Assembly: GCA_942492735.1 (NCBI GenBank)
Contig: OW818648.1
Coordinates: forward strand, 3,162,001-3,226,000
Length of the DNA stretch: 64,000 bases
From: Sporobacter sp942492735
GTDB taxonomy: Bacteria > Bacillota > Clostridia > Oscillospirales > Oscillospiraceae
Direction of reading: 5' to 3'
The notes under the pieces were generated by a model that saw nothing but the letters and a program-made list of their open reading frames with translations, did not search any database and had not been told where the DNA came from. The first letter of the stretch is position 1; each line of letters opens with the position of its first letter. This document shows, one piece after another, positions 34,173-43,532 of the stretch. Made by a program: the position numbers and the translations under genes.

Positions 34173-35135
34173 TTGAAAGAATTTATTATAAAGATAAATG
34201 ACGCGGGGCAGCGGCTGGACCGGTTTGTATCGAAAACTGTGCCGCTTCTGCCTTCGGCGCTCACCCAGAAGTATATTCGGCTTAAACGTATCAAGCTCAA
34301 CGGCAAGGGCGCGAAGCAGGATACGAAGCTCACTGTCGGCGATACGATTCAAATGTACGTCAACGACGAGTTCTTTGAAGCGCCGACGGAGGAAAACGCG
34401 TACCTCAAAATCACGGCACCGGAGCTTGATATTGTGTTCGAGGACGAAAATATACTGCTTGTGAACAAAAGAGCCGGTGTGCTCTGTCACAGTGACAGCG
34501 AATGGTCATATAATACGCTGATTGCGCATATTCAGGCACATCTCTATATCAAGCACGAATGGCGTCCTCGGGAGGAAAATGCTTTCGCTCCAGCGCTCTG
34601 CAACCGTATTGACCGCAACACGTCCGGCATTGTTATCGCAGCGAAAAACGCCGAGGCGCTGCGCATTATGAATGATAAGATCAAAGCGCGCGAGGTTGAA
34701 AAGTTTTATCTGGCTGTCGTGCATGGTGACATAAAGCCGAATAACGGTCGGCTGGAAGGTTATCTATTCAAAGATGCTGTTAAAAATCAGGTGTTTGTTT
34801 CGGATAAGAGCGTCGTTGGCTCAAAAATAGCCGTGACCGAGTATAAGACGATTGCCTCAAAAGACGAGCTGACACTTCTCGAATGCCATCTTGTCACAGG
34901 ACGTACGCATCAGATCAGGGCACAGCTCGCGCACGCCGGTTATCCGCTTTTAGGCGACGGTAAGTATGGCAGCGACAAAATGAACCGCCCCTATGGTGAA
35001 AACGGTCAGGCGCTGTGCTCGTACCGGCTTGTTTTCGATTTCAAAACAGAGGCGGGTATGCTGGCATATTTAAGCGGACGGGAATTCAAAATTAAAAAGG
35101 TGGATTTTGTCGAAAAATACTTTGATTTTAATTGA
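34173..35135 (+). CDS. RluA-family 23S rRNA pseudouridine synthase (RluC/RluD type)
   Basis: 320 residues. Start chosen at TTG 34173 because it gives MKEFIIKIND, the usual N-terminus, with GGTG 6 bases upstream; a GTG at 34164 is the alternative. An S4 RNA-binding domain (about 1-60, RLDRFVSK ... RLKRIKLNGKG) precedes the catalytic domain with Asp in NRIDRNTSGIVI and the RTHQIRAQLAHAGYPLLGD motif. Confidence 0.92.
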   Translation: MKEFIIKINDAGQRLDRFVSKTVPLLPSALTQKYIRLKRIKLNGKGAKQDTKLTVGDTIQMYVNDEFFEAPTEENAYLKITAPELDIVFEDENILLVNKRAGVLCHSDSEWSYNTLIAHIQAHLYIKHEWRPREENAFAPALCNRIDRNTSGIVIAAKNAEALRIMNDKIKAREVEKFYLAVVHGDIKPNNGRLEGYLFKDAVKNQVFVSDKSVVGSKIAVTEYKTIASKDELTLLECHLVTGRTHQIRAQLAHAGYPLLGDGKYGSDKMNRPYGENGQALCSYRLVFDFKTEAGMLAYLSGREFKIKKVDFVEKYFDFN

Positions 35136-35160
35136 CAATCATTGTATTAGATTATATATT
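35132..35160 (+). promoter_or_regulatory. Promoter of the potABCD operon
   Basis: TTGACA (35132-35137), 17 bases, TATATT (35155-35160). It overlaps the end of the pseudouridine synthase gene; potA starts 61 bases later. Confidence 0.75.
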
Positions 35161-35221
35161 TATTCTGTTTTATTTTTACAAAGTATTTCCACGATAATAC
35201 TTTTGAAATGGGGGCCGATAG

Positions 35222-36388
35222 ATGTCCAAAGAGTTGATACGCCTCAACCAATGCACGATGGCGTTTGACGGAGAAGTTGTTTTGAACAGCATGAATCTCC
35301 TCATAAATGATAAAGAATTCCTCACACTGTTAGGACCCAGCGGCTGCGGTAAAACCACAACGCTGAGGATTATCGGCGGCTTCGTGACACCAACGTCCGG
35401 AGACGTCTATTTTGATGGTGTGAGGATTAATGATGTTCCGCCCTATAAAAGGATGGTCAACACCGTTTTTCAGAAATACGCCCTCTTTCCCCACCTGAAT
35501 GTCTTTGAAAATATCGCTTTCGGGCTTCGTATCAACAGACACGAGGGCGAAAAACTAAGCAAACAGGAAATAAGCCGACGTGTCCTCGAAATGCTCGAGA
35601 TCGTCAGCCTCAAAGGTTTTGAATACCGAGACGTCTCATCCCTGTCAGGAGGCCAGCAGCAGCGCGTGGCAATTGCCCGTGCTCTGGTCAACAAACCAAA
35701 GGTATTGCTCCTGGACGAGCCGCTGGGGGCTCTAGACATGCGTCTGCGCAAGGATATGCAGAACGAACTCAAAAGAATTCACGAGGTGATGGGCATCACC
35801 TTCATCTACGTCACACACGACCAGGAGGAAGCGCTCGCGATGAGCGACACGGTCGTCGTGATGGACGGCGGCAACATCCAGCAGATCGGTACACCCGAGG
35901 CTATTTATAACGAGCCGGTCAACGCCTTTGTCGCCGATTTTATCGGTGAGAGCAATATCGTTGACGGATTGATGATATCCGATGGTATTGTGGAGATATT
36001 CGGGCGCAAATTCAAGTGCCTTGACAGCGGCTTTACCGAGAACGAGCCCGTCGACGTCGTCATCAGACCGGAGGATATCGATATCGTCAATGTGAAGGAC
36101 GGCATGCTTTCCGGCACCGTCACAAACATCACCTTCAAGGGTGTGCACTACGACGTCATTGTCGATTTTAAAGGCTTTAAATGGCTGATCCAGACAACCG
36201 ACTACTGCTGCATTGGTTCCTACATCGGTATCAAGATTGACCCCGACGGCATACATATTATGAAAAAGAGTGCCTACTCCGACAAGTTCGGCGATTACAG
36301 CTCGTACAGCGCCGAATACGATGAGATCGGCGACGTCGAATACGAGCCGGAAGAAGAGAGCACGGAGGATGACGGCTATGAGGCTTAG
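35222..36388 (+). CDS. potA: Spermidine/putrescine ABC transporter ATP-binding protein
   Basis: 388 residues. Walker A GPSGCGKTTTLRI near 40, signature LSGGQQQRVAIARAL, Walker B LLLDEPLGALD, H-loop THDQEEALAMSD. The C-terminal TOBE domain (about 275-350) is typical of PotA, and an acidic tail (EPEEESTEDD) follows. First gene of potABCD. It overlaps potB by 11 bases. Confidence 0.93.
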   Translation: MSKELIRLNQCTMAFDGEVVLNSMNLLINDKEFLTLLGPSGCGKTTTLRIIGGFVTPTSGDVYFDGVRINDVPPYKRMVNTVFQKYALFPHLNVFENIAFGLRINRHEGEKLSKQEISRRVLEMLEIVSLKGFEYRDVSSLSGGQQQRVAIARALVNKPKVLLLDEPLGALDMRLRKDMQNELKRIHEVMGITFIYVTHDQEEALAMSDTVVVMDGGNIQQIGTPEAIYNEPVNAFVADFIGESNIVDGLMISDGIVEIFGRKFKCLDSGFTENEPVDVVIRPEDIDIVNVKDGMLSGTVTNITFKGVHYDVIVDFKGFKWLIQTTDYCCIGSYIGIKIDPDGIHIMKKSAYSDKFGDYSSYSAEYDEIGDVEYEPEEESTEDDGYEA

Positions 36389-37190
36389 GTCATTCTCCAT
36401 TCCGTACGTCGGCTGGATGGCTCTTTTCGTTGTGACGCCCGTCATCATCATCGTCGTCTACGCTTTTACAAATGCAGGCGGCGGCTTGACGTTTGAAAAC
36501 TTCTCAAAAATGGGCAGCTATATCTCCGTATTTGGGCGGTCACTCCTGCTGGCAGCCGTATCGACCGTCATATGTCTTCTCATCGGTTACCCGGTTGCCT
36601 ATATCCTGTCAAAGGAACGTCCGCGTATCCAGCGCTTTCTTCTGATGCTCATCATGCTCCCCATGTGGATGAATTTTCTGCTGCGCACCTACGCGTGGAT
36701 GTCCATACTCGAGAATACTGGCTTGTTAAATCGTTTTCTGGCATTTATCGGCCTGCCCACAGTCAACATCATTAATACAAGCGGCGCCGTCGTCATCGGC
36801 ATGGTTTATAACTTCCTGCCGTTTATGATCCTGCCCATCTATTCCGTTATCGTGAAAATTGACAGAAGCCTCATCGAGGCCGCGCAAGACCTCGGCGCCG
36901 GTCACGTCTCAGTTTTTAAGAAAGTCATCTTTCCACTAAGCCTGCCGGGAATTCTCTCCGGCATAACAATGGTCTTCGTCCCTGCCGTCTCCACCTTCGT
37001 CATCTCGCAGCTCCTGGGCGGCGGCATCGACATGCTTCTTGGTGACCTTATCGAAATGCAGTTTCTCGGGAATGCGTACAATCCCCATCTCGGCTCCGCC
37101 ATCGCACTCGTGATGATGGTCATCGTCATGCTGTGTATGTGGCTCATGAACAGGTTCGGCGCCGGTGAAGATCAGGCGGTGCTTTTATGA
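36378..37190 (+). CDS. potB: Spermidine/putrescine ABC transporter permease
   Basis: 270 residues from ATG 36378, which overlaps the potA stop and has GGAGG 8 bases upstream; a longer frame starts inside potA and has no family match. Six membrane segments; the EAA loop reads EAAQDLGAGHVSVFKKVIFP. Pairs with PotC. Confidence 0.92.
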   Translation: MRLRSFSIPYVGWMALFVVTPVIIIVVYAFTNAGGGLTFENFSKMGSYISVFGRSLLLAAVSTVICLLIGYPVAYILSKERPRIQRFLLMLIMLPMWMNFLLRTYAWMSILENTGLLNRFLAFIGLPTVNIINTSGAVVIGMVYNFLPFMILPIYSVIVKIDRSLIEAAQDLGAGHVSVFKKVIFPLSLPGILSGITMVFVPAVSTFVISQLLGGGIDMLLGDLIEMQFLGNAYNPHLGSAIALVMMVIVMLCMWLMNRFGAGEDQAVLL

Positions 37191-38008
37191 AGAAACGCCC
37201 GCGTTCGGCAAGCCGCATCTTCATGGTTTTGATCTTCCTTTTTCTTTACGCCCCCATCTTTTTCCTCATCGCATTTTCGTTCAATACGACTAAAAGCCGC
37301 ACCGTATGGTCCGGTTTCACGTTTGACTGGTACACGCAGCTGTTCCATGACAGCACCATTATGAGTTCGCTGACAACGACAATTACCATATCTATATTTG
37401 CCGCCATCATCGCGACAGTCGCCGGAACCTTTGCCGCCATCGGCTTTTATAATATGAAGCGGCGTTGGAGCGGTCCGCTGCTGGCTATCAATAACATCCC
37501 AGTCATCAACGCTGATATCGTCACCGGCGTATCGCTGTGTTTACTGTTTGTTGCGCTCGGGTCTTTCCTGAAATTCGAGCTTGGGCTCGGTACGCTGCTC
37601 TTCGCGCACATCACCTTCAATATCCCATATGTTATACTCTCGATTATGCCCAAACTCCAACAGCTTGATAAAAACCTCGTGGACGCGGCACAGGATCTCG
37701 GTTGTACCTGGATGCAGGCTTTTTATAAAGTCATCATTCCCGAAATTATGCCTGGCATCATTAACGGTTTGATCATCGCCTTCACGATGTCGATTGATGA
37801 CTTTGTCATCAGCTATTTCACAGCCGGCTCGGGGGCACAGACACTGTCTATGGTGATTTATTCTATGACAAAGCATCGCATCAGTCCTAAAATCAATGCC
37901 GTATCAACACTCCTTTTTGTTTTTGTCCTGGCCATGCTTATCCTCGTCAACGTCAGGGAGATACGTCAGGAAAAACAGCTCAATAAGCAAATGTCAGTAA
38001 AAAAATAA
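37187..38008 (+). CDS. potC: Spermidine/putrescine ABC transporter permease
   Basis: 273 residues, six membrane segments, EAA loop DAAQDLGCTWMQAFYKVIIPE. It overlaps potB by 4 bases (ATGA). C-terminal KKK tail. Confidence 0.93.
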   Translation: MKKRPRSASRIFMVLIFLFLYAPIFFLIAFSFNTTKSRTVWSGFTFDWYTQLFHDSTIMSSLTTTITISIFAAIIATVAGTFAAIGFYNMKRRWSGPLLAINNIPVINADIVTGVSLCLLFVALGSFLKFELGLGTLLFAHITFNIPYVILSIMPKLQQLDKNLVDAAQDLGCTWMQAFYKVIIPEIMPGIINGLIIAFTMSIDDFVISYFTAGSGAQTLSMVIYSMTKHRISPKINAVSTLLFVFVLAMLILVNVREIRQEKQLNKQMSVKK

Positions 38009-38027
38009 TCAGCGGAGGTATCGGATC

Positions 38028-39077
38028 ATGAGAAAGTATGTCGCTATTCTTGTAGCAGTCGTTATACTCGCATCGCTTTATTCAACGGGATGCGCAGGCG
38101 GTAAGAAAGATGCCGTGGTGAATGTGTACAACTGGGGCGAGTATATTGATGAAAGTATTTTTGCCGATTTTGAAAAACAAACCGGCATCAAAGTCAATTA
38201 TTCGACGTTTACCAGTAATGAAACGATGTATTCCGTTTTGAAAACGGGCGGATCGGAATATGACGTCATTATACCTTCCGATTATATGATATCCCGCCTC
38301 ATCAGTGAAAACATGCTGGAGAAGCTCGATTATTCTAACATACCCAATTACAGCCTGATTGACGACAACTATAAGAACCTTAACTACGACCCGACCGGAG
38401 AATATTCTGTGGCATATATGTCCGGTACCGTCGGCATCATTTACAATACCGCGATGATCGCTGAGGACATAACGAGCTGGGACGCGCTCTTTGACGAAAA
38501 GTACGCGGGACAGATTCTGATGTTTGACAACTCCCGTGATGCTTTGGCCATCGCCCTTCTTGATTTAGGCTACGCCGTCAATACGACAGACGAGAAAGAG
38601 CTGGATGCCGCATACGACCTGCTTGCACTGCAGAAGCCTCTTGTTCAGGCCTATGTCATGGATCAGATCTTCGACAAGCTTGAAATCGGCGAAGCCGCCA
38701 TCGGGCCTTACTACGCCGGCGACTATTTGACGATGGTTGAGAATAACCCCGACCTCAAATTCGTCGTTCCCGAGGAAGGCACAAATCAGTTTGTCGACGC
38801 CATGTGTATCCCCAAGGACGCTGCCAACAAGAAAAACGCCGAACTGTTCATCAACTTTATGTGTTCGACAGACGTGGCGATAAAAAACGTGGATCTCATC
38901 TGGTATACGACGACCAATAAAGAAGCCGCACAGCAGTATGCCGAAACGCTCGATGAGCAGACGGCCGCGGTTATGTTCCCATCTGCGGACATACTGTCCA
39001 AATGTCAGATTTTCGTCAATCTCCCGCTGGATACGCTCAGAAAATATGACGAATTGTGGGTCAAGCTGAAATCATAA
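38028..39077 (+). CDS. potD: Spermidine/putrescine-binding lipoprotein
   Basis: 349 residues. Lipoprotein signal peptide with YSTGCAGG at about 19-26, then the PotD-like opening VVNVYNWGEYIDESI. It is the periplasmic-equivalent receptor, tethered to the membrane. Ligand contacts typical of PotD (Trp and Asp residues such as TWDALFDEKYAG-like, here SWDALFDEKYAG) are visible. Last of the four pot genes. Confidence 0.92.
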   Translation: MRKYVAILVAVVILASLYSTGCAGGKKDAVVNVYNWGEYIDESIFADFEKQTGIKVNYSTFTSNETMYSVLKTGGSEYDVIIPSDYMISRLISENMLEKLDYSNIPNYSLIDDNYKNLNYDPTGEYSVAYMSGTVGIIYNTAMIAEDITSWDALFDEKYAGQILMFDNSRDALAIALLDLGYAVNTTDEKELDAAYDLLALQKPLVQAYVMDQIFDKLEIGEAAIGPYYAGDYLTMVENNPDLKFVVPEEGTNQFVDAMCIPKDAANKKNAELFINFMCSTDVAIKNVDLIWYTTTNKEAAQQYAETLDEQTAAVMFPSADILSKCQIFVNLPLDTLRKYDELWVKLKS

Positions 39078-39103
39078 AAAACTGTATGACAGGAGGCTCC
39101 GGC

Positions 39104-39925
39104 ATGAATACCATTGAATCGCTTAATCAGGCAGGGTGCGAGCTTAACGATCTGCTAAAGCTTCGCTTCCCTCCCATCGCTTTCAAACTCATATTCAGCG
39201 AAGACGAGATTCCGGAAGGCTCAACTGTTCCCTTGAGAGATACCGGCAAGCATGTAGCCATGTGCCAGGCTTTCGCTATGGCGCGTCGGAACCGCAGCGC
39301 GCTGACACTTTTCAAAGAAGACAACTGGTGCGTCTGGCCGAACGCGTGCTTCAAATTCTGTCCGCTGGACGAGGATGATGTGAATTATATCGGCAGGATG
39401 CTCTTCATGAAAGACCAAGAGAAAAGCCTTAAATTTTTTAAAGAAAAATACCCGTGGCTTGATACGGACAAATACGATAAAAAGCCGATTGCTTATTCTG
39501 TCGCGCCGCTGGACACGTGCAATTTCGAGCCGGACGTCGTCGTCATCTACTGCCGTGTCAGTCAGATGCGTTCACTCATCATGGCGACAAAATTCCAGGA
39601 CGGAGATGTGTTCGACGTCATGCCCGACACCATCGTCTCCTGCTGCTACGCGACGATTCCTCTCCTCAACGGACAGAAATACAATATCGCTGTACCAGAT
39701 CCAGGAGAGTTCGAGAGAAGCCTCGTCGATGAGGATGAAATCATCTTCTCCTCCAGAGCCGATGCGCTCCCCAGCCTCATGGAAGGCCTCAAGGGGCTCG
39801 ACGCGATGCGCTTCGGTTACCCCCACCTGAAATACGACATGAATCTGGATTACCCACGCGCCGAGTTTTACAATACCCTCAGTAAAAAATGGGGCCTTGA
39901 TACCGGAGAAACCTGGAGTCACTAA
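39104..39925 (+). CDS. DUF169 family protein
   Basis: 273 residues from ATG 39104, with AGGAGG 8 bases upstream. Members of DUF169 have no assigned function; conserved pieces here are FPPIAFKLIF near residue 22, CQAFAMARR, ACFKFCPLDE and YATIPLLNGQKYNIAVPD. It lies 26 bases behind potD in the same direction and before a strong terminator, so it is transcribed with the pot operon, an association worth testing. Confidence 0.8.
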   Translation: MNTIESLNQAGCELNDLLKLRFPPIAFKLIFSEDEIPEGSTVPLRDTGKHVAMCQAFAMARRNRSALTLFKEDNWCVWPNACFKFCPLDEDDVNYIGRMLFMKDQEKSLKFFKEKYPWLDTDKYDKKPIAYSVAPLDTCNFEPDVVVIYCRVSQMRSLIMATKFQDGDVFDVMPDTIVSCCYATIPLLNGQKYNIAVPDPGEFERSLVDEDEIIFSSRADALPSLMEGLKGLDAMRFGYPHLKYDMNLDYPRAEFYNTLSKKWGLDTGETWSH

Positions 39926-39943
39926 ATCAGATAACGACATGAA

Positions 39944-39979
39944 GGCCGCTGCTCCAATAATGAGCGGCGGCCCTTTTTT
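39944..39979 (+). terminator. Terminator of the pot-DUF169 operon
   Basis: GGCCGCTGCTC (39944-39954) pairs with GAGCGGCGGCC (39962-39972), followed by CTTTTTTAGG. Confidence 0.9.
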
Positions 39980-39993
39980 AGGGGTTTTGAGTA

Positions 39994-40401
39994 CTATTCA
40001 CCAGCCCTCTCATAAGAGTTTCTGATGAGCTTTTTCAGAATATCCATATCGACATCTTCAAGCTTATTAATATAGAGACAGCCCTTGCCTGTTTTAAACT
40101 TACCGAGTTGTGACAGCAGCGCAGCATTATCCAGTAAACCAAACATCAGATAAAGCGATAACGCCTTCTTCCTTGGTGCGAAACCAGTCCTCATCCAGTC
40201 GCCTTCCTGACCTGAGGCGTATTTATAATGGTACGTGCCGTAACCAATGATGCTGTCTCCCCACATCGTCGCATCTTCACCGGTTGCTTCGCAGAAAACA
40301 TCCAGAAGCTTCAGCGAATCCTCCCGCCGTTTTGCCTGATCGACATGCATGATAAAATCCAGTACACTTGCATTATTGACCTTTGTTTTAAGTTCGTACA
40401 T
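39994..40401 (-). CDS. DUF1801 domain protein
   Basis: 135 residues from ATG 40401 (AAGG about 10 bases upstream; the start at 40419 is an alternative). Conserved motif WGDSIIGYGTYHYKY matches DUF1801, with the later RKKALSLYLM. DUF1801 proteins are small and of unknown function. It is a single gene, convergent with the pot operon. Confidence 0.82.
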   Translation of the reverse strand: MYELKTKVNNASVLDFIMHVDQAKRREDSLKLLDVFCEATGEDATMWGDSIIGYGTYHYKYASGQEGDWMRTGFAPRKKALSLYLMFGLLDNAALLSQLGKFKTGKGCLYINKLEDVDMDILKKLIRNSYERAGE

Positions 40402-40571
40402 ATCCGCGAATCCTTTCAAAACAGTAGTAATAGTTTTGATTTAACAGGCCTCCATCATATATATCGTGTTTATTTCATACAACGCCTTGTCGAAACAACA
40501 GATTTATACTACAATAACGTAACATATGTCAAGAATAATGCCTGTTCGGTTATTGGTAGGTGGAGTATATT

Positions 40572-41636
40572 ATGGATTCAGGCGCATCTTTCAAGCTCGA
40601 TATAAGTATGTCTAAAGTCATCAAGGGGTTCGCCATTATTTTGATGGTCATACACCATTGTTTCGGGTTCCCCGCCTGGTATATCGACGGCATCAGTTAT
40701 AATAATGTTGTTATTTTGGGTGTCCCTTTATGGACTTGGATTATGAACCCAACCGAGATATGTGTCTCCCTGTTTGCCTTTTTGACCGGCTATGCTTATT
40801 TTTTCAATAAAATACCCTCACTGAAATACAGCATCAAAAAAATTCTGAGCTTCCTGAAGTATTACTGGTTTATCCTGTTTGTCATCTTCATCCCGTGTGC
40901 TGTAGCGCTTGGTACATATGCGCCAACACTTAAAAGCGTTATTTTCAACATGTTCGCCGTCAACAACAACCTCATCTGCTTTGCGTGGTACGTCTACTTC
41001 TATATCTTCGTCATGCTGACGCTTCCCTTTGTGACAAAGCTCTTCAACGGCCGACTGCTGTTTGATTTTTTCCTTGCCGTTGTCGGCTGTGTACTGCTAT
41101 ATAATCTCGCGTCCCATGTCACAATTCCCAAGCAATACCTCGTGTCGGGCCTGCTGCAGTGCCTATATTGGTACCCATGCGTCCTCATCGGCTATCTATT
41201 CGCCAAGCATGATATATTCAACCGGCTCAAAAAGCACTTTGAGCACCCAAACAAAATCCTCTATGTCTTCACGATCCTCGCCATGATGGGCTGCAGACTA
41301 AAATGGCAGCGCCTCCTCAACGTCAATCTCGACGTCATCTACGCTCCCGTCATCATTTTTTCATTCGTTATGCTCGTGCGAGACAGAGCAATTATCGTTA
41401 AAAATATCTTCGGTTTCCTTGGAAACCACGCAATGAACATCTGGTTCCTACACTCAATCTTTTTCACATCAGCCCTTTCCCTCTATTTCCAAAACATCGC
41501 CTATCTCCCCAAAAATCCAATCCTCGTCGTCCTCTGGGTTATCCTGCTGTGCCTCCCCTTTTCAATTGTCATCAACTTCATATTTTGGCAGCAAGAGAAG
41601 CTGTTTGCCCGAATAAGAAAGAAACCCGCATCCTAA
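40572..41636 (+). CDS. Integral-membrane acyltransferase-like protein
   Basis: 354 residues from ATG 40572, behind AGGTGGAG; the GTG at 40560 is part of that site. Around ten hydrophobic segments. The N-terminal IILMVIHHCFGFP resembles the acyltransferase-3 family opening (with its catalytic His), and CVSLFAFLTGYAYFF follows. Likely adds acyl groups to a cell-surface glycan. The substrate is unknown. Confidence 0.75.
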   Translation: MDSGASFKLDISMSKVIKGFAIILMVIHHCFGFPAWYIDGISYNNVVILGVPLWTWIMNPTEICVSLFAFLTGYAYFFNKIPSLKYSIKKILSFLKYYWFILFVIFIPCAVALGTYAPTLKSVIFNMFAVNNNLICFAWYVYFYIFVMLTLPFVTKLFNGRLLFDFFLAVVGCVLLYNLASHVTIPKQYLVSGLLQCLYWYPCVLIGYLFAKHDIFNRLKKHFEHPNKILYVFTILAMMGCRLKWQRLLNVNLDVIYAPVIIFSFVMLVRDRAIIVKNIFGFLGNHAMNIWFLHSIFFTSALSLYFQNIAYLPKNPILVVLWVILLCLPFSIVINFIFWQQEKLFARIRKKPAS

Positions 41637-41650
41637 ATACACAAAACATA

Positions 41651-41697
41651 ACCGCCCTTTCTTTATGCTATGCGCATCAAGAAAAGGCGGTATTTTA
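41651..41697. terminator. Terminator between convergent genes
   Basis: ACCGCCCTTTCTT pairs with AAGAAAAGGCGGT with one bulge, followed by ATTTTATC on the plus strand; on the minus strand an A-rich run gives TTTTGTGT. It can end both the acyltransferase gene and the yebC fragment. Confidence 0.7.
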
Positions 41698-41704
41698 TCA
41701 CTTT

Positions 41705-42199
41705 TTAAGCTTCCTCGTAATTGTGCCAGACGTTTTGCACGTCTTCGTTGTCTTCCATGAGCTCGAGCATTGTTTGCATTTTTTTGATGTCGTCGGGGTC
41801 GGTGAGCTTGATGTAGTTCTGGGGGACCATTTCGATCTGGGCGGATAGGAACTTGTATTTCTTCTTTTCAAGAGCGGCGTTGACGGCGTTGAAATCATCG
41901 ACTGATGTATAGACTTCAAAAACGCTGTCATCTGTAACCAGGTCTTCGGCGCAGGCGTCGAGCACATCGGCCATGACTGTGTCTTCGTTGAGGTCGCCGT
42001 CTTCGTTGTCGATGATGATGACGCCTTTGCGGTCGAAGGACCAGGCGACGCAGCCAGTAGCGCCCATGTTGCCGCCGTACTTGTCAAAATTATGGCGGAC
42101 TTCTGAGGCTGTTCTGTTGCGGTTGTCGGTCGTGGCTTCTACGATGACAGCGACACCCGCAGGGCCGTAGCCCTCATAGGTAACGTTTTCGTAATTATA
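41705..42199 (-). pseudogene. yebC: 5'-truncated YebC/PmpR family gene (edge of accessory region)
   Basis: The frame 42199 to 41705 reads like YebC from about residue 80 onward: YENVTYEGYGPAGVAVIVEA, TTDNRNRTASEVRHNFDKYG, GGNMGATGCVAWSFDRKG, to the C-terminus. The normal N-terminal third (AGHSKWANIKHRK-type start) is missing: seven codons before the break there is an in-frame TGA and no start codon with a ribosome site. YebC is a translation-related factor, and this copy should not be functional. The homology stops at about 42199, where AT-richer DNA begins, so this is a junction. Confidence 0.85.
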
Positions 42200-42652
42200 C
42201 GACAGACCATGCTTGCTTCAATACTAATTTAAACTGCAATATTAAGTTTTTAAGGTACGTATAGCATCATTCGAACGAAACATAAAGCATCGTTCACTGA
42301 TAGTATATCATCGTTCAAATGACAAAAACAAGCCCTGGGCGATGACGTACATAACAAAATATATAACTCGTTGGAAGCATAATAATACCGCTGAGCGTAT
42401 GTCATACCCAGCGGTATTAATTTAAGTGACGATACATCTGAATACAAATCACGCTTGGGGATCCGTCTACCGCGCAGCTTTGCTATCTCTGGATGACCAC
42501 TGATTTGCAGTGTATCACACTAAATACGCTACATTAATATTTGGATGCGCACCATTTGTATGGCTGTTATTACATAACCGCTAATAGGCCATATTCATTT
42601 GGTTCTATAGCAACAACAGTACAGTCTACTAGGCACGAGAAGCACTTCAATT
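42200..42652. other. Intergenic junction region with iteron-like motifs and a hairpin
   Basis: No gene is supported here. GAATGATG/GAACGATG words on the minus strand recur at 42265-42272, 42288-42295 and 42309-42316, spaced 23 and 21 bases, two helix turns. A hairpin TAATACCGCTG (42383-42393) with CAGCGGTATTA (42409-42419) lies downstream of the zinc-ribbon gene and may end it. Confidence 0.5.
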
Positions 42653-43363
42653 TTAGCCACATCTAATATGCACAACGGTAGCTCCCCCGTAATCTCTCTT
42701 TATTTCATACTTAGAACCACAATGAGGGCAGGTAGCAATAATGGTTCCTATGTGCCGCGGTACGTAGAACGCATTGCTGCAGTCGCTACAAAAAATTGTT
42801 GCTTTGTCCTCGTTACCTATTTCGGATAACTTTGTTACGTTTTTGTTATCATTCTCATTTTCTTTGTGATAACCGTGCGCTTCCATATATTTGTAATATT
42901 CGATTTTCGATTCCTCTGAAATCATAGATTTATTTGGTTTTCCTTTCGCTATAACATTCCCCTGGTTATCTTTTATCAGAATTTCATCATCAAATAAGTA
43001 TCGATTATAGCAGTTATCGGGTATGACTTGAAATTTCCTTGTTTTTGTTTCGGGACCTGCGCTCTTATGACGATCAGGGATCCACCCCTGATTGCATTTT
43101 ACGCAAATACATTCACACGAACCTGCGCCAAACATTCCAGCAGCTAAGCCGACAGGTCCCGCAATTAATGTTGACGCAATAGCCCGTCCCCATGCGAATC
43201 CGTAATCGTGATATACATAAGCAAGTGAAGAACAAGAAGGACATTTTGTGTATATTCCTGGGGCATACCCTTTACAATGAACGCAAAACTGAGAAGCTTC
43301 AATTACTGGTTTTCCACAATGCCTGCAGAATACAAATTCGTTGTGTCTAGGTGCGTAGCTCAC
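42653..43363 (-). CDS. Zinc-ribbon protein of unknown function
   Basis: 236 residues. Two N-terminal ribbons (FCRHCGKPV and FCVHCKGY, then KCPSCSSLAYVY), a short glycine-rich hydrophobic stretch (about 60-80) and CICVKCNQGW, and a C-terminal ribbon FCSDCSNAFYVPRH ... TCPHCGSKYEIKR. No family recognised. Such multi-ribbon proteins bind nucleic acid or proteins. First accessory gene after the junction. Confidence 0.65.
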   Translation of the reverse strand: MSYAPRHNEFVFCRHCGKPVIEASQFCVHCKGYAPGIYTKCPSCSSLAYVYHDYGFAWGRAIASTLIAGPVGLAAGMFGAGSCECICVKCNQGWIPDRHKSAGPETKTRKFQVIPDNCYNRYLFDDEILIKDNQGNVIAKGKPNKSMISEESKIEYYKYMEAHGYHKENENDNKNVTKLSEIGNEDKATIFCSDCSNAFYVPRHIGTIIATCPHCGSKYEIKRDYGGATVVHIRCG

Positions 43364-43532
43364 ATTATAACCACCTTAACCTTTTTGCATGTTTGAAACA
43401 TGATATTACAATTTACAGGACAATTCTTCGATATTCTCAATGATCCTGTTAGCCAAAATTGTGTGACTTATTAATAGCTACTCGTCCTGTTTATGACGAT
43501 ACACGTACTTATAAATCAGTAAGATAATTGTA

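Noticed and set aside
35732..36451. 239-residue minus-strand frame
   Set aside because: Antisense to potA and the start of potB.
42250..42447. 65-residue minus-strand frame
   Set aside because: No ribosome site; overlaps the repeat words and terminator hairpin.
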